Positions 19,242 to 27,374 are shown, counted from the first letter of the stretch. The stretch: 34,091 nt of DNA from a bacterium (GCA_022842165.1 JALHQC010000045.1:1-34091), one strand, 5' to 3'. Notes: a model not told the origin generated them from the sequence alone. Program-made: numbers and translations.

Positions 19242-20084
19242 CTACTGAAATGATGCTTTGTATGTTGCGGGTCGAAGAATGACGCTTTCACTTAGTGGTG
19301 GTACCAATTCGAATGCACGCGGTACTCTGGAAAAATCATAGACCCGAACCAGTTTGAAAGAATCAGTTCTTTCTTCCGACAGAGCTCGTTCATTTTCCGA
19401 TATGAAGAACGGAGTTGTCTGACCCCCACGCGTCGTCTTTACTTCAATCAGGCGTTCATTACCTGATACATCAAAAGAGCGTATGTCGTACCCTGCCCCA
19501 TCACCCTCTTCTTCCGATACCCACTTTACTTTACTTGCCAAGTCACTTCGATCACCGGCGATGAGATTGCCGATTTCAGACTTGAATATGCGCTCCTCAC
19601 CCAAACGGCCCAACGTTCTGTTGCGAGCGTCTCGCAATGCTGGATCAAACTTTCGGACAAGACGTTCCATATTCTGATCAAGTGGCAGATCCACTGGAAT
19701 TAATGGTGGTGGTGCCTCAATATGTAGAGAGCCCTCCTCCGCAAGGGCCATGTCGGCTCTACGCGGCACTTCAGCAATCTTGCCATAGTTGACACTAAGA
19801 ACTCTTTCGATCCCCTCGAGAAGCGCCTTTTGAAAATTTGCCATCGGTTTGTAACCGCTAACCCATGGCATGCCTAGCTGTGCCAAGACAGCACTAATGT
19901 TCTGGTGCTTGAATTCTATGCTCCCTTTACTCCGTCTTGTCAGACTCTGAAGGGCTCGATTTCGTTCTGCCTTGTTAAAGGGCTGCCCGCCGAGATCGAG
20001 TGCAAGCATATCAAAGTAGTCAGCAACGATGAGGTCAATCTCGCCTACCGTCCAATCGCTTCCTGATGGGTCGAAATCAGCCAT
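19242..20084 (-). CDS. DUF3883 domain protein with PD-(D/E)xK nuclease-like residues
   Basis: A 280-residue protein. The C-terminal domain (about 155-265) carries GYDI with Asp 200 and LIEVKTT with Glu 214 and Lys 216. Together with an upstream helix Glu (GEERIF, about 163-164), these fit the PD-(D/E)xK nuclease pattern of DUF3883 domains. The N-terminal part (WTVGEIDLIVADYFDML, then FKHQNISAVLAQLG and GYKPMANFQKAL) resembles an N-terminal module I recall in front of HNH or other nuclease domains in defence-type genes. Base composition and codon use are visibly more A+T-rich than the neighbours, indicating transfer. Its ATG overlaps the stop of a probably broken small gene (TAATG). DNA cleavage is inferred, not shown; a role in phage defence or restriction is plausible. 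Confidence 0.78.
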   Translation of the reverse strand: MADFDPSGSDWTVGEIDLIVADYFDMLALDLGGQPFNKAERNRALQSLTRRSKGSIEFKHQNISAVLAQLGMPWVSGYKPMANFQKALLEGIERVLSVNYGKIAEVPRRADMALAEEGSLHIEAPPPLIPVDLPLDQNMERLVRKFDPALRDARNRTLGRLGEERIFKSEIGNLIAGDRSDLASKVKWVSEEEGDGAGYDIRSFDVSGNERLIEVKTTRGGQTTPFFISENERALSEERTDSFKLVRVYDFSRVPRAFELVPPLSESVILRPATYKASFQ

Positions 20085-20419
20085 TAACAGTTCTTGAAAT
20101 CAATGAGATCATACCTCTTGGCGTACCACTGCACGAAGTTGGCCAGGCTTAGTTCCATGCTGCAATAGCTTGATAAATCCCGCTCAGACCGCCCAGCTAC
20201 TTCAATTGTTGGTGCCCAGTCCCGCTACAGTATGGACTCGGCTTGTTTGGCCCAGTCTAAAATGTTTGAGCTCCATTTGTTGATGGTCTTGCACTTATAC
20301 CCCATCTCAAATCCCAAGGAACGCTGTCTCTCTTGTAACTCTCGTAGTCTAGACTCAAAGGGTCCGTCTTGGCGAGCGCTGCGTGTAGACCATGTAAACA
20401 ACGCAATACGTCGTCTCAT
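20084..20419 (-). pseudogene. Small gene of unknown function interrupted by an in-frame TAG
   Basis: From an ATG at 20419 the minus strand encodes 64 residues (MRRRIALFTWSTRSARQDG...) to a TAG at 20225-20227. The same frame then stays open for 46 more codons, including MELSLANFVQWYAKRYD, and ends in TAA at 20084-20086. That TAA overlaps the ATG of the DUF3883 gene by one base (TAATG), a classic coupling arrangement. This argues that the whole 111-codon stretch was one gene upstream of and coupled to it. It could instead be two chance frames, or the 64-residue part alone could be expressed. It begins 5 bases from the end of the metallo-hydrolase gene and shares the A+T-rich composition of its neighbour. 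I recognise no family. Confidence 0.45.
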
Positions 20420-20423
20420 TTGA

Positions 20424-21494
20424 TCAAACGCCAACCCCGCTCCACACCTGCCCCGGCCTGAAGGCCTGAAACCTCCCCGCCTCCATCGCCGCCGCCGCCA
20501 GTGCCGCGCCCAGATCCTTCTCTGGCCGCTCGATCTCTTCGTTGGTGAGCTGGAAGGTGCCCCAGTGATGGCCGATGGCGTGTTCCGCGCCGCAGTCCTG
20601 CAGGATCCTCACCGATTCTTCGGGGTTCACGTGCTGGCCCTTCATGAACCAGCGCGGCTCATAGGCGCCGATGGGGATGATGGCGAGGCGGATCGGGCCG
20701 TGATTCTTCTGAACGCCACGGAAGAACTGGCCGTCGCCATAGCCGGTGTCGGCGATGTGGTAGATCGTGCCCGCAGGGCTCGTGATGACGAAGGAACACC
20801 ACAGCGCCTTGCGGCGGTCGAGAATGCCGCGGGCGGACCAGTGGTAGGACGGCTCCAGATGGATGGTGACGCCGTTCCCTGCATCGTGGCGCTCGCCCCA
20901 GTCACGGGCAGTGACATTGGCCCTGCCGCCGACGCGCGGGGCAATGACGGTATCATTGCCAAGCGGCGCCAGCACATGCGGCTTGCTGCGCTGGTGCAGG
21001 CGGGCCAGCGTTGCGAGATCGAGATGATCGTAGTGGCCGTGGCTGACCAGCACGAGATCGATCGGCGGCAGGTGATCGAAATCGATGCCCGGCGCATTTA
21101 CCCGCCTTGGACCTGCAAAGGAGACAGGGCTGGCGCGTTCCGAATAGACCGGATCGACGAGGATGTTTTTTCCCGCCACCTGGATCAGGAAGCTGGCGTG
21201 CCCGATGAGCGTGACGCGGAGATCATCCCCGCCCACCCGCTCCGGCGGCTTGTCCGCGAAGGGGCTAGGCCAAGATGTGGGCCATGGTGCGGGCCTCTCG
21301 CCGAACTGCCAGCGCAGCAGGCGCATGGGGGAACCCTCGAAAGGATGGCCCGGAACGAAGAAGCGTGTGCCGTCGAAATGGTCGGACAAGGGACCCTCAT
21401 AGAGGCTGTTGGTGGCATAGGCATGGCCCGCAAGCCCGCCCGCGAGGCCCAGCGCCGCCAGCAGGCCGCGCTTCAGGATGGTCCGGCGATTCAT
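20424..21494 (-). CDS. Metallo-beta-lactamase-fold hydrolase (UlaG/NAPE-PLD-like), exported
   Basis: A 356-residue zinc-dependent hydrolase. The metal-binding motif SHGHYDHLD is at about 151-159, with later ligand segments LEPSYHWSARG, HIADTGYGDG and GHHWGTF. The layout (VTLIGHASFLIQVAGKNILVDPVYSERASP) is that of the UlaG/RomA group, which includes N-acyl-phosphatidylethanolamine phospholipase D-like proteins. The N-terminus MNRRTILKRGLLAALGLAGG carries a twin-arginine RRxxLK-type signal ending near AYA, so it is probably exported folded to the periplasm. The substrate is unknown; membrane lipid or phosphodiester hydrolysis is possible. Confidence 0.88.
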   Translation of the reverse strand: MNRRTILKRGLLAALGLAGGLAGHAYATNSLYEGPLSDHFDGTRFFVPGHPFEGSPMRLLRWQFGERPAPWPTSWPSPFADKPPERVGGDDLRVTLIGHASFLIQVAGKNILVDPVYSERASPVSFAGPRRVNAPGIDFDHLPPIDLVLVSHGHYDHLDLATLARLHQRSKPHVLAPLGNDTVIAPRVGGRANVTARDWGERHDAGNGVTIHLEPSYHWSARGILDRRKALWCSFVITSPAGTIYHIADTGYGDGQFFRGVQKNHGPIRLAIIPIGAYEPRWFMKGQHVNPEESVRILQDCGAEHAIGHHWGTFQLTNEEIERPEKDLGAALAAAAMEAGRFQAFRPGQVWSGVGV

Positions 21495-21587
21495 GGGTCT
21501 GCTCCGTCATGTCCCAGGGTTCCTACGTGAGGATCGCTGCAGCGGTTGACAAGGATGCGGACCTTTTGCGGAACTGGCGTTCAGGGC

Positions 21588-21616
21588 TTGCCTTTTGCAG
21601 GATGGCGGACTAGAGA
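21588..21616 (+). promoter_or_regulatory. Putative tRNA-Arg promoter
   Basis: TTGCCT at 21588-21593 and TAGAGA at 21611-21616 are 17 bases apart, and the -10 element ends 12 bases before the mature tRNA. CTTGC-type -35 boxes are common before stable-RNA genes in alphaproteobacteria as I remember. The call rests on spacing and position. Confidence 0.4.
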
Positions 21617-21628
21617 ACGCCTCGTTGC

Positions 21629-21705
21629 GCGCCCGTAGCTCAGCTGGATAGAGCACCAGACTACGAATCTGGGGGTCATGGGTTCGAATCCTGTCGGGCG
21701 CGCCA
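21629..21705 (+). tRNA. tRNA-Arg (anticodon ACG)
   Basis: A 77-base cloverleaf. Acceptor stem GCGCCCG/CGGGCGC (21629-21635 with 21695-21701), D arm GCTC-AGCTGGATA-GAGC, and anticodon stem CCAGA/TCTGG enclosing loop CTACGAA with anticodon ACG at 21663-21665. The T loop is TTCGAAT, the discriminator is G, and CCA is encoded at 21703-21705. The A34 is normally edited to inosine by TadA to read CGU, CGC and CGA. Confidence 0.98.
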
Positions 21706-21716
21706 TTTTAACCTAG

Positions 21717-22223
21717 CTATTTCAATTGATTACGCGCACCTTGGGAGTCGGACATTTGCGGTCTGATCGCTGGGTCGCCACCAATTTGAAAATTTTCGCC
21801 TTTCGCGTTGAGTCTCGAATTGGGCGCTTGGGCCCGCACGCCATGCGCCTTCCAGATGCAGCGGACGGCGCTGGCGCCGATGCCTCTGGCCTTTGCCATC
21901 ATGTCGGCCGTCTAGCGGGTCGTCTTGCCTGGTGGGTCGGCAAGCGTCAACGTTACCATATGGTCAATCGCTTCGGCACCGAGCGGTGCAATCCGTGGAG
22001 GTCGGGTCTTGTCGCGCAGCAGGCAATCGACGCCTGATGTCATAAATCGCTCCTGCCAGCGCCACACTGCGGTCTTCGAGACGCCTGCCATGCACATGAT
22101 CGTGCTGGTCCCCGCGCCTTCGGCGGTCAAGAGCACAATCCGGCACCGCCAGGCATGCTTCTGGCGAGCGCTACGATCTCCAACCATGGCCTCAAGGCGA
22201 AGCCGGTCAGAAGGGTGAAACAA
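21717..22223 (-). pseudogene. Decayed IS630-family transposase (N-terminal part)
   Basis: From an ATG at 22223, 103 residues show the IS630 N-terminal helix-turn-helix region (ARQKHAWRCRIVLLTAEG, then MAGVSKTAVWRWQERF and ADPPGKTTR). A TAG at 21912-21914 stands where a Trp is usual (KTTR-W-T), and the same frame continues in homologous sequence (MMAKARGIGASAVRCIWKAHG). Recognisable similarity ends near 21819. The catalytic DDE domain, about two thirds of a full transposase, is missing, so this is an inactive 3'-truncated remnant. I could not identify terminal inverted repeats. It lies just downstream of tRNA-Arg and before the catabolic locus. Confidence 0.8.
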
Positions 22224-22361
22224 AGAACGAAACCCCGGTGCGCATGATCAGGCGCGCGCTCGCACGCGCCAAAGGGAATCCACAAACGACTTTTCCGTCA
22301 GGCGGTGATCTTTGGGTGCTCTCAGCCGAAGGCCCAAAGGTCACGGCGTAGGGTCACCGAT

Positions 22362-23594
22362 TCATTCGAAGAGCAGAATTTCAAGACAGGCGAGCAGGAC
22401 CTTCGCTCCAGCCTCGACATCATGCGGCGCGGAGTACTCCGTCGCGTTATGGCAGATGCCGCCAATACTCTTGATTGCAACGACGATCGATGGACAGACT
22501 TTGGTCATGCGGATTCCATCATGAGCGGCGACCGTATCGAGCCTCATGGTCTGGAGCCCCTGCTCGGAAGAGACTTTCTCGACAAGTTCCACCAAGCCCT
22601 TGTCGAACATTCCCGCGTGCCGGTACTCAATATCCAGTATCTCGCCCGTGGTCTTGGCCCGGCCCGTCGATACTTCAAGCCGCCGTCTGAACTCGGATTC
22701 CGCCCATTCGAGAACGCCCTGATCGCGCGAACGCAGCTCGACGAACATGACAACGTCCGAACACACGCTGTTGGGCGAATTTGGGTATGCTTCGATCCGG
22801 CCTACCGACGTGTGCAGCACGTCCGATGCGCGATCGACCATCTCCCGAAGGTCAGCGATTAGATAGGCCGCGCCGAGCAGCGCGTCGCGGCGGCGTTCCA
22901 TGGGTGTAGGGCCGGTATGGGACTGCATGCCACGGACTGCGGCACGGATCTTGGTCGCCCCCCAGTAGCGCGCGAAAGGGCCAATGGTCTTGTTGCTGCG
23001 TTCGAGATCGGGTGCGCACTCGACGTGCATTTCCACATAGGCCCGCGGCCTCGGCGCGATGCCATCACCGCGGTATCCGATCCCCTCAAGTGCGGAGAGC
23101 ACCGAGATGCCCTGCCCGTCCTTCACGGCATAGGCGTCCTCTAGCGACAGCGAGCCTTCATAGACACTGCTGCCGATGAGGCTGGGCTGAAAGCGGGCGC
23201 CCTCCTCGTTCGTCCAGTTCGAGACCACGAGGTTGGCACTAGGCTTGATAAGCCCTGCACGATGGGAATCGCGCAGGGCCGAAGCCGCGGCAAGGCCTGC
23301 AACGACACCATAGGCGCCGTCGAAGCGGCCGCCGAAGGGCTGGCTGTCGAGATGCGAACCGGTCATGACGCATGGTGCATCCGGTCCGGCGAATTCAAGG
23401 CAGCCGAACATGTTGCCGATCGGATCGATGATCGTCCGCATCCCCAGCGCATCGAACTGCCGGCGCAACCAGTCCCGGGCCTGGCCGTCTTCCTGCGTCA
23501 ATGCGGGCCGGTTCACGCCGCCTTCAGGTGTGGCGGCAACCGCAGAAATCGAATCCATGAGCCCGTGCAGATGGGCAGTGTCGATTGCAGTCAT
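22362..23594 (-). CDS. M20-family Zn-dependent amidohydrolase (N-carbamoyl-amino-acid hydrolase/allantoate amidohydrolase-like)
   Basis: A 410-residue hydantoinase/carbamoylase-family enzyme. Metal ligands expected from the family are visible: His 81 in GSHLDS, Asp 92 in RFDGAYGV, the Glu pair at 130-131 in TNEEGARF, His 190 in VEMHVECAP, and a C-terminal His in GGICHNATEYS. The dimer-domain motif SHTGPTPM lies at 225-232. Two family motifs are altered: EMHVECAP where EQGP is usual, and VAAHDGIRM where GAGHDA is usual. The substrate may therefore differ from standard ureido compounds. Such enzymes release carbamate or ammonia from N-carbamoyl amino acids or allantoate. It is the last gene of the operon, 2 bases after the ATPase gene. 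Confidence 0.85.
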   Translation of the reverse strand: MTAIDTAHLHGLMDSISAVAATPEGGVNRPALTQEDGQARDWLRRQFDALGMRTIIDPIGNMFGCLEFAGPDAPCVMTGSHLDSQPFGGRFDGAYGVVAGLAAASALRDSHRAGLIKPSANLVVSNWTNEEGARFQPSLIGSSVYEGSLSLEDAYAVKDGQGISVLSALEGIGYRGDGIAPRPRAYVEMHVECAPDLERSNKTIGPFARYWGATKIRAAVRGMQSHTGPTPMERRRDALLGAAYLIADLREMVDRASDVLHTSVGRIEAYPNSPNSVCSDVVMFVELRSRDQGVLEWAESEFRRRLEVSTGRAKTTGEILDIEYRHAGMFDKGLVELVEKVSSEQGLQTMRLDTVAAHDGIRMTKVCPSIVVAIKSIGGICHNATEYSAPHDVEAGAKVLLACLEILLFE

Positions 23595-23596
23595 AG

Positions 23597-25465
23597 TCAG
23601 TGAAGCTCCGCGTTCTGTGGCCGCATTTCTGTTGAAGCGGGCTGCGGCATTTCATTGGCGTCGTAAAGATGGCAGGCGACGGCCGAGCCCGGCGCCACGG
23701 CCGTCAATGCGGGCGCCTTTTCGCGGCAGACCGGCATGGCGAAGGGACATCGCGACGCGAAGCTGCAGCCAGGTGCGATATTGATCGGCGAGGGCGGCTC
23801 GCCCTCTAGCAGCAGCTTGGCACTGTCGTAGGGATTGTCTTCAACAGTCGGCACCGCGCTCAGCAGAGCCTTGGTATAGGGATGGCGGGCCGAGTAGAAA
23901 AGGTTGCGATTGTCGGCGATTTCGACGAGTTCGCCCAGATACATCACCGCAATGCGCGAGCAGACACGCCGCACCATGGCGAGATCGTGGGAGATGAAGA
24001 TGTAAGTGAGATTCTTCTCGGTCTGAAGCCGTGAGAACAAGGCCAGCAGCTTGTTCTGCTCGGACTGGTCGAGCGCCGAGACGGTCTCGTCGAGGATGAG
24101 GAGTTGCGGTTCGAGAACGAGCGCGCGGGCAACCGAAATTCGCTGGCGGTCTCCGGTGCTCAAGGAATTCGGCAGATGATTATAGATGCTGGTGGGCAGC
24201 CCTACGTCATTCATCGCCTGTTCGACGCGCTTTCGCATCGCGGCACCCTTGCCGATCCCGTGGATGCGCATGCCCTCCTCGATCATGCGGCCCACGGTCA
24301 TGCGCGGCGGAAGGCTGTTGTAGGGGTCTTGCAGCAGAAGCTGGAAACGCTGGCGCGCAGCAGTCAGCTCTCTCTGCGTCATGTCGTTGAAGGGGCGATT
24401 GTTGAACAGGATCTCGCCCTGCTCCGGCTTTTCGAGTGCTGTCAGCAACCGCGTCAGCGTGGACTTGCCGCAGCCGCTTTCACCGACGATGCCGATATTG
24501 TCGCGCGGCATCACATCGAAGGTGACGCTCCGCACCGCCTGAACCGAGTTGTATGAATTCAGGTGGCCGGGCCGCCGCACATAATATGTGCGTTTCGCAT
24601 CGCGCACCGACATGATGGGCTCGTCGGAAGATCTTGTGCTGACGACGGGTGCCGCCGTGCTCATCCAGATTCGCGGGATCTGCTCGATGATGGAACGGGT
24701 GTAGGCTGTCTTGGGCGTGCTGATCAGGGATTGCGTTTCGCCAATTTCAGCGACCTTGCCGCCCTGCAGTACGAGCACGCGGTCCGCCACCTGGTTGAGG
24801 GTGGAGAGCGATGAACTCAGGAACAGGACGCTGACCCCGTGCTGCCGCGCCAGCTGCTGCAGCAGGCGCACGATCTGCAACGCGATGGTAACATCCAGCG
24901 GCTGGGTGACATTGTCGGCGATGATCACGGCGGGGTCGGTGCATAGGGCATCGACGATCATCGCCCGCTGCATCATGCCTCCGGAATATTTGGTGGGGTA
25001 CTCGTCGAAGCGCTCCTCCGGCGAGGGAATCCGCACTTCGGTGAGTAGCTTCAGTATCTTCTGGCGCGCGTCGCCGGCCGACATCTCGGGCCGCACGGCG
25101 TGGAGCTTTTCGACCAGCTGCGGCCCCACGGGAATCGTCGGATCAAGGCTGCTTTGCGGGCGAGATCCGATATAGGCGATCTCGCGCCCCGGCTTCAGCA
25201 TGGAGTGGCCATCGCCCGTCAACGTGCTCCGGCCCTTGAACGTGATGTCGCCGCCCCTGAAGGCCAGCGTCGGCGGCAGCCAGTTGGCAAGCGCGCGGGC
25301 GAGCACCGACTTTCCGCCGCCGGTTTCAGCGAAGATGCCGAGGATTTCATGCGAGGCCAGATCGAAGCTAAGGTCGCTCAGGATGGGAGGGCTGTTGCTG
25401 TCATCCGGCCCAACGGTCAGATTGCGGACACTGAGGATCGGATCCTTGATCACTGGATCGCTCAT
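23597..25465 (-). CDS. Fused double ATPase of a dipeptide/oligopeptide-type ABC importer
   Basis: A 622-residue protein with two ABC domains, equivalent to DppD plus DppF. Domain 1 (about 8-265) has Walker A AETGGGKS at 46-53 and a normal signature YSGGM at 160-164. However, Ser 101 replaces the Q-loop Gln, Asn 185 replaces the catalytic Glu (IIADN), and Ser 218 replaces the H-loop His (LSSSL). Domain 2 (about 283-545) has Walker A GESGCGKS at 328-335, Q-loop Gln 379, Walker B ILDE (Glu 460) and H-loop His 493, but a modified signature LSTGD at 435-439. One composite ATP site therefore looks degenerate and the other competent. The C-terminal oligopeptide-type tail has the Cys cluster CSFASRCPFAMPVC. 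The ATG overlaps the permease stop (TGATG). Confidence 0.92.
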   Translation of the reverse strand: MSDPVIKDPILSVRNLTVGPDDSNSPPILSDLSFDLASHEILGIFAETGGGKSVLARALANWLPPTLAFRGGDITFKGRSTLTGDGHSMLKPGREIAYIGSRPQSSLDPTIPVGPQLVEKLHAVRPEMSAGDARQKILKLLTEVRIPSPEERFDEYPTKYSGGMMQRAMIVDALCTDPAVIIADNVTQPLDVTIALQIVRLLQQLARQHGVSVLFLSSSLSTLNQVADRVLVLQGGKVAEIGETQSLISTPKTAYTRSIIEQIPRIWMSTAAPVVSTRSSDEPIMSVRDAKRTYYVRRPGHLNSYNSVQAVRSVTFDVMPRDNIGIVGESGCGKSTLTRLLTALEKPEQGEILFNNRPFNDMTQRELTAARQRFQLLLQDPYNSLPPRMTVGRMIEEGMRIHGIGKGAAMRKRVEQAMNDVGLPTSIYNHLPNSLSTGDRQRISVARALVLEPQLLILDETVSALDQSEQNKLLALFSRLQTEKNLTYIFISHDLAMVRRVCSRIAVMYLGELVEIADNRNLFYSARHPYTKALLSAVPTVEDNPYDSAKLLLEGEPPSPINIAPGCSFASRCPFAMPVCREKAPALTAVAPGSAVACHLYDANEMPQPASTEMRPQNAELH

Positions 25466-26391
25466 CAGGAGGCGCCTCCGTAGATCCGGTTCCTGGCCTT
25501 CTCAAAAGCCGACCCCATGAGGTTGATGGAGACCAGCACGAGGGTGAGAAACAGCCCCGGCATGGTTGCAATCCACCACGCATTGATCAGGTACTTCCGG
25601 GCATCCGAAATGATGGTGCCGAAGCTTGGCGTTGGCGGTTGGACGCCAAGGCCGAGGAAGCCGAGGATCGCCTCAAAGATCATCATGCGCGCAACATCGA
25701 GCACGGCGACGAAGGCAATGCCGGGCAAGATGTTGGGCGCGATGAAGAGCAGCATGATGCGAAAATCGCTGGCACCCAGGACCTTCAGGCCACGCACATA
25801 TTCCCGGCTGCGCTCGGTAATGGCGAGACCCCGGGCGACGCGTGCGTAGAGCGGCCAGCCGGACAGGCCAAGGACGATGATGATCGTCAGGACGGAAGGT
25901 GTCGAGACGCCCAGGATCGAGATCGCCAAGATGATCATCGGAACGGAAAGCTGCGCATCGGTGATGCGCATGATGATCGTATCCCACCAGCCGCCCTTGT
26001 AGCCAGACAGGAGCCCCAGGGTGCAGCCCACCGCGAACATGAGGACAACGGTGGTGACGCCGATGAAGAAGGAATAGCGCAGGCCCACGAGGCAGCGCAG
26101 CAGCATGTCGCGGCCAAGCTGATCCGTGCCGAGCGGATGCTGGAAGCTCCATTTCTCGCCGAAGAAAATCGGCGGGAGGAACTTCTCCTTCACACTGATC
26201 TTGGTGGCGGAAAGATGCGTCACTTCCGGGTAGATGGCTGAAGCCAGCACGATGACGATGAGAATGCCGAAGCCGATGCGGAAGCCCATTCCGCTCATCG
26301 CATCGGCAAGGATGCGATAGCCCACCGAACGCTCGCGCAGTGCGGGAGGCTTGAGAGTGATGGCGGGATCGGCTGCAGGGGACATGGTCAT
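25465..26391 (-). CDS. ABC transporter permease, DppC type
   Basis: A 308-residue inner-membrane permease with about six helices and a cytoplasmic N-terminal tail before the first helix (MGFRIGFGILIVIVLASAIYP). The DppC/OppC pattern is visible: HPLGTDQLGRDMLLRCLVG after the first periplasmic segment, and the coupling EAA-like loop (REYVRGLKVLGASDFRIMLLFIAPN). The C-terminal end (FGTIISDARKYLINAWW, then MPGLFLTLVLVSINLMG) is typical. It forms the translocation channel with the DppB-type subunit. The gene starts 2 bases after the DppB-type stop and ends with a 1-base overlap with the ATPase gene. Confidence 0.92.
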   Translation of the reverse strand: MTMSPAADPAITLKPPALRERSVGYRILADAMSGMGFRIGFGILIVIVLASAIYPEVTHLSATKISVKEKFLPPIFFGEKWSFQHPLGTDQLGRDMLLRCLVGLRYSFFIGVTTVVLMFAVGCTLGLLSGYKGGWWDTIIMRITDAQLSVPMIILAISILGVSTPSVLTIIIVLGLSGWPLYARVARGLAITERSREYVRGLKVLGASDFRIMLLFIAPNILPGIAFVAVLDVARMMIFEAILGFLGLGVQPPTPSFGTIISDARKYLINAWWIATMPGLFLTLVLVSINLMGSAFEKARNRIYGGAS

Positions 26392-26393
26392 GT

Positions 26394-27374
26394 TCAGAGC
26401 TCCACCCGCGGATCGATGGCATAGGTGATCAGGTCAACCAGGATGTTGATGAACACGAAGACGGCGGAGGTCAGGATCGCTATTCCCTGGATCAACGGAA
26501 AGTCGCGCGATACCACCGAGAGAACCGTGAGATGGCCCAGGCCCGGATAGTCGAAGATATACTCAACCACCAAAACGCCGCCGATCAGCACCGACAATTG
26601 CATGCCCAACAGGTTGACCAGCGGCACCGCCGCATTGCGCAGCGCATGGCTGAACACGATGCGCCAGCGTGAAAGGCCGCGCACCCGCGCCTCGTCGATG
26701 AACGGCGCCTGCATGATTTCGCCCAGCGATACTGTCAGTGTACGGATCAGGAAGGGGCAGACTTCGACCGCCAGCACGATGGCCGGAAGAAGCACATAGG
26801 CAAAGCCCTGATAGCCGAGTGCGGGCATCCAGCCGAGCTTCACCGACAGGAACAGGATCAGCACAATCGACAGCCAGAAGTTCGGGATGGACACGAAGAC
26901 CGATTGCACGACCAGCGCCAGCGATGACGGCCAGCGATTGGGATAGAGGCCGCCGAAGATGCCGAGCGGCACGGAGACGAGAAGTGCGAAAACCAGAGAC
27001 ATGCCCGCCAGCATGAGCGTGAGCGGCAGGCGTTCCACGACGAGGTCGATAACAGGGGCCATGTTGGACTTGGTCGGATCGATGTATTCGCCGCCGGCCA
27101 CCACCATGCCGTTGCGCGGCCTGACATAGGACTGGCCGAAGTCGCCCTGCACCACACCTGCGATATAGCGGCCATACTGAACGATGATCGGATCGCGGAG
27201 ACCCATCTTCTCGGCCACTTCGTTCACGATCGTTTCGCTCGCCATGCCGCCGACGATGAGGCGCACGGGGTCGCCCGGCACCACGCGGAGCAGGGTGAAA
27301 ATGATCAGCGAGGTCAGGAAGACGATGACGACGCCCTGCGCCAGCCGCTTCAACAGGTATTCGACGAGAAACAT
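26394..27374 (-). CDS. ABC transporter permease, DppB type
   Basis: A 326-residue inner-membrane permease. The first helix (GVVIVFLTSLIIFTLLRVVPGDP) and following VGGMASETIVNEVAEKMGL are the standard DppB/OppB opening. The EAA-type loop (APFIDEARVRGLSRWRIVFSHALRNA) that contacts the ATPase is present. It ends with VFVFINILVDLITYAIDPRVEL, also typical. Its ATG follows the solute-binding-protein stop by 76 bases that contain a very strong hairpin, so expression may be stepped down relative to the binding protein. Confidence 0.93.
   Translation of the reverse strand: MFLVEYLLKRLAQGVVIVFLTSLIIFTLLRVVPGDPVRLIVGGMASETIVNEVAEKMGLRDPIIVQYGRYIAGVVQGDFGQSYVRPRNGMVVAGGEYIDPTKSNMAPVIDLVVERLPLTLMLAGMSLVFALLVSVPLGIFGGLYPNRWPSSLALVVQSVFVSIPNFWLSIVLILFLSVKLGWMPALGYQGFAYVLLPAIVLAVEVCPFLIRTLTVSLGEIMQAPFIDEARVRGLSRWRIVFSHALRNAAVPLVNLLGMQLSVLIGGVLVVEYIFDYPGLGHLTVLSVVSRDFPLIQGIAILTSAVFVFINILVDLITYAIDPRVEL

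Noticed and set aside
21629..21705. tRNA-Arg 3' end as an attachment site with a matching repeat inside the window
   Set aside because: I looked for a second copy of the T-arm and acceptor sequence to the right and saw none, and no integrase gene is present. I keep only the weaker island idea.
21726..22223. Plus-strand frames over the IS630 remnant
   Set aside because: The minus-strand frame has clear transposase similarity; the plus-strand frames are its mirror.
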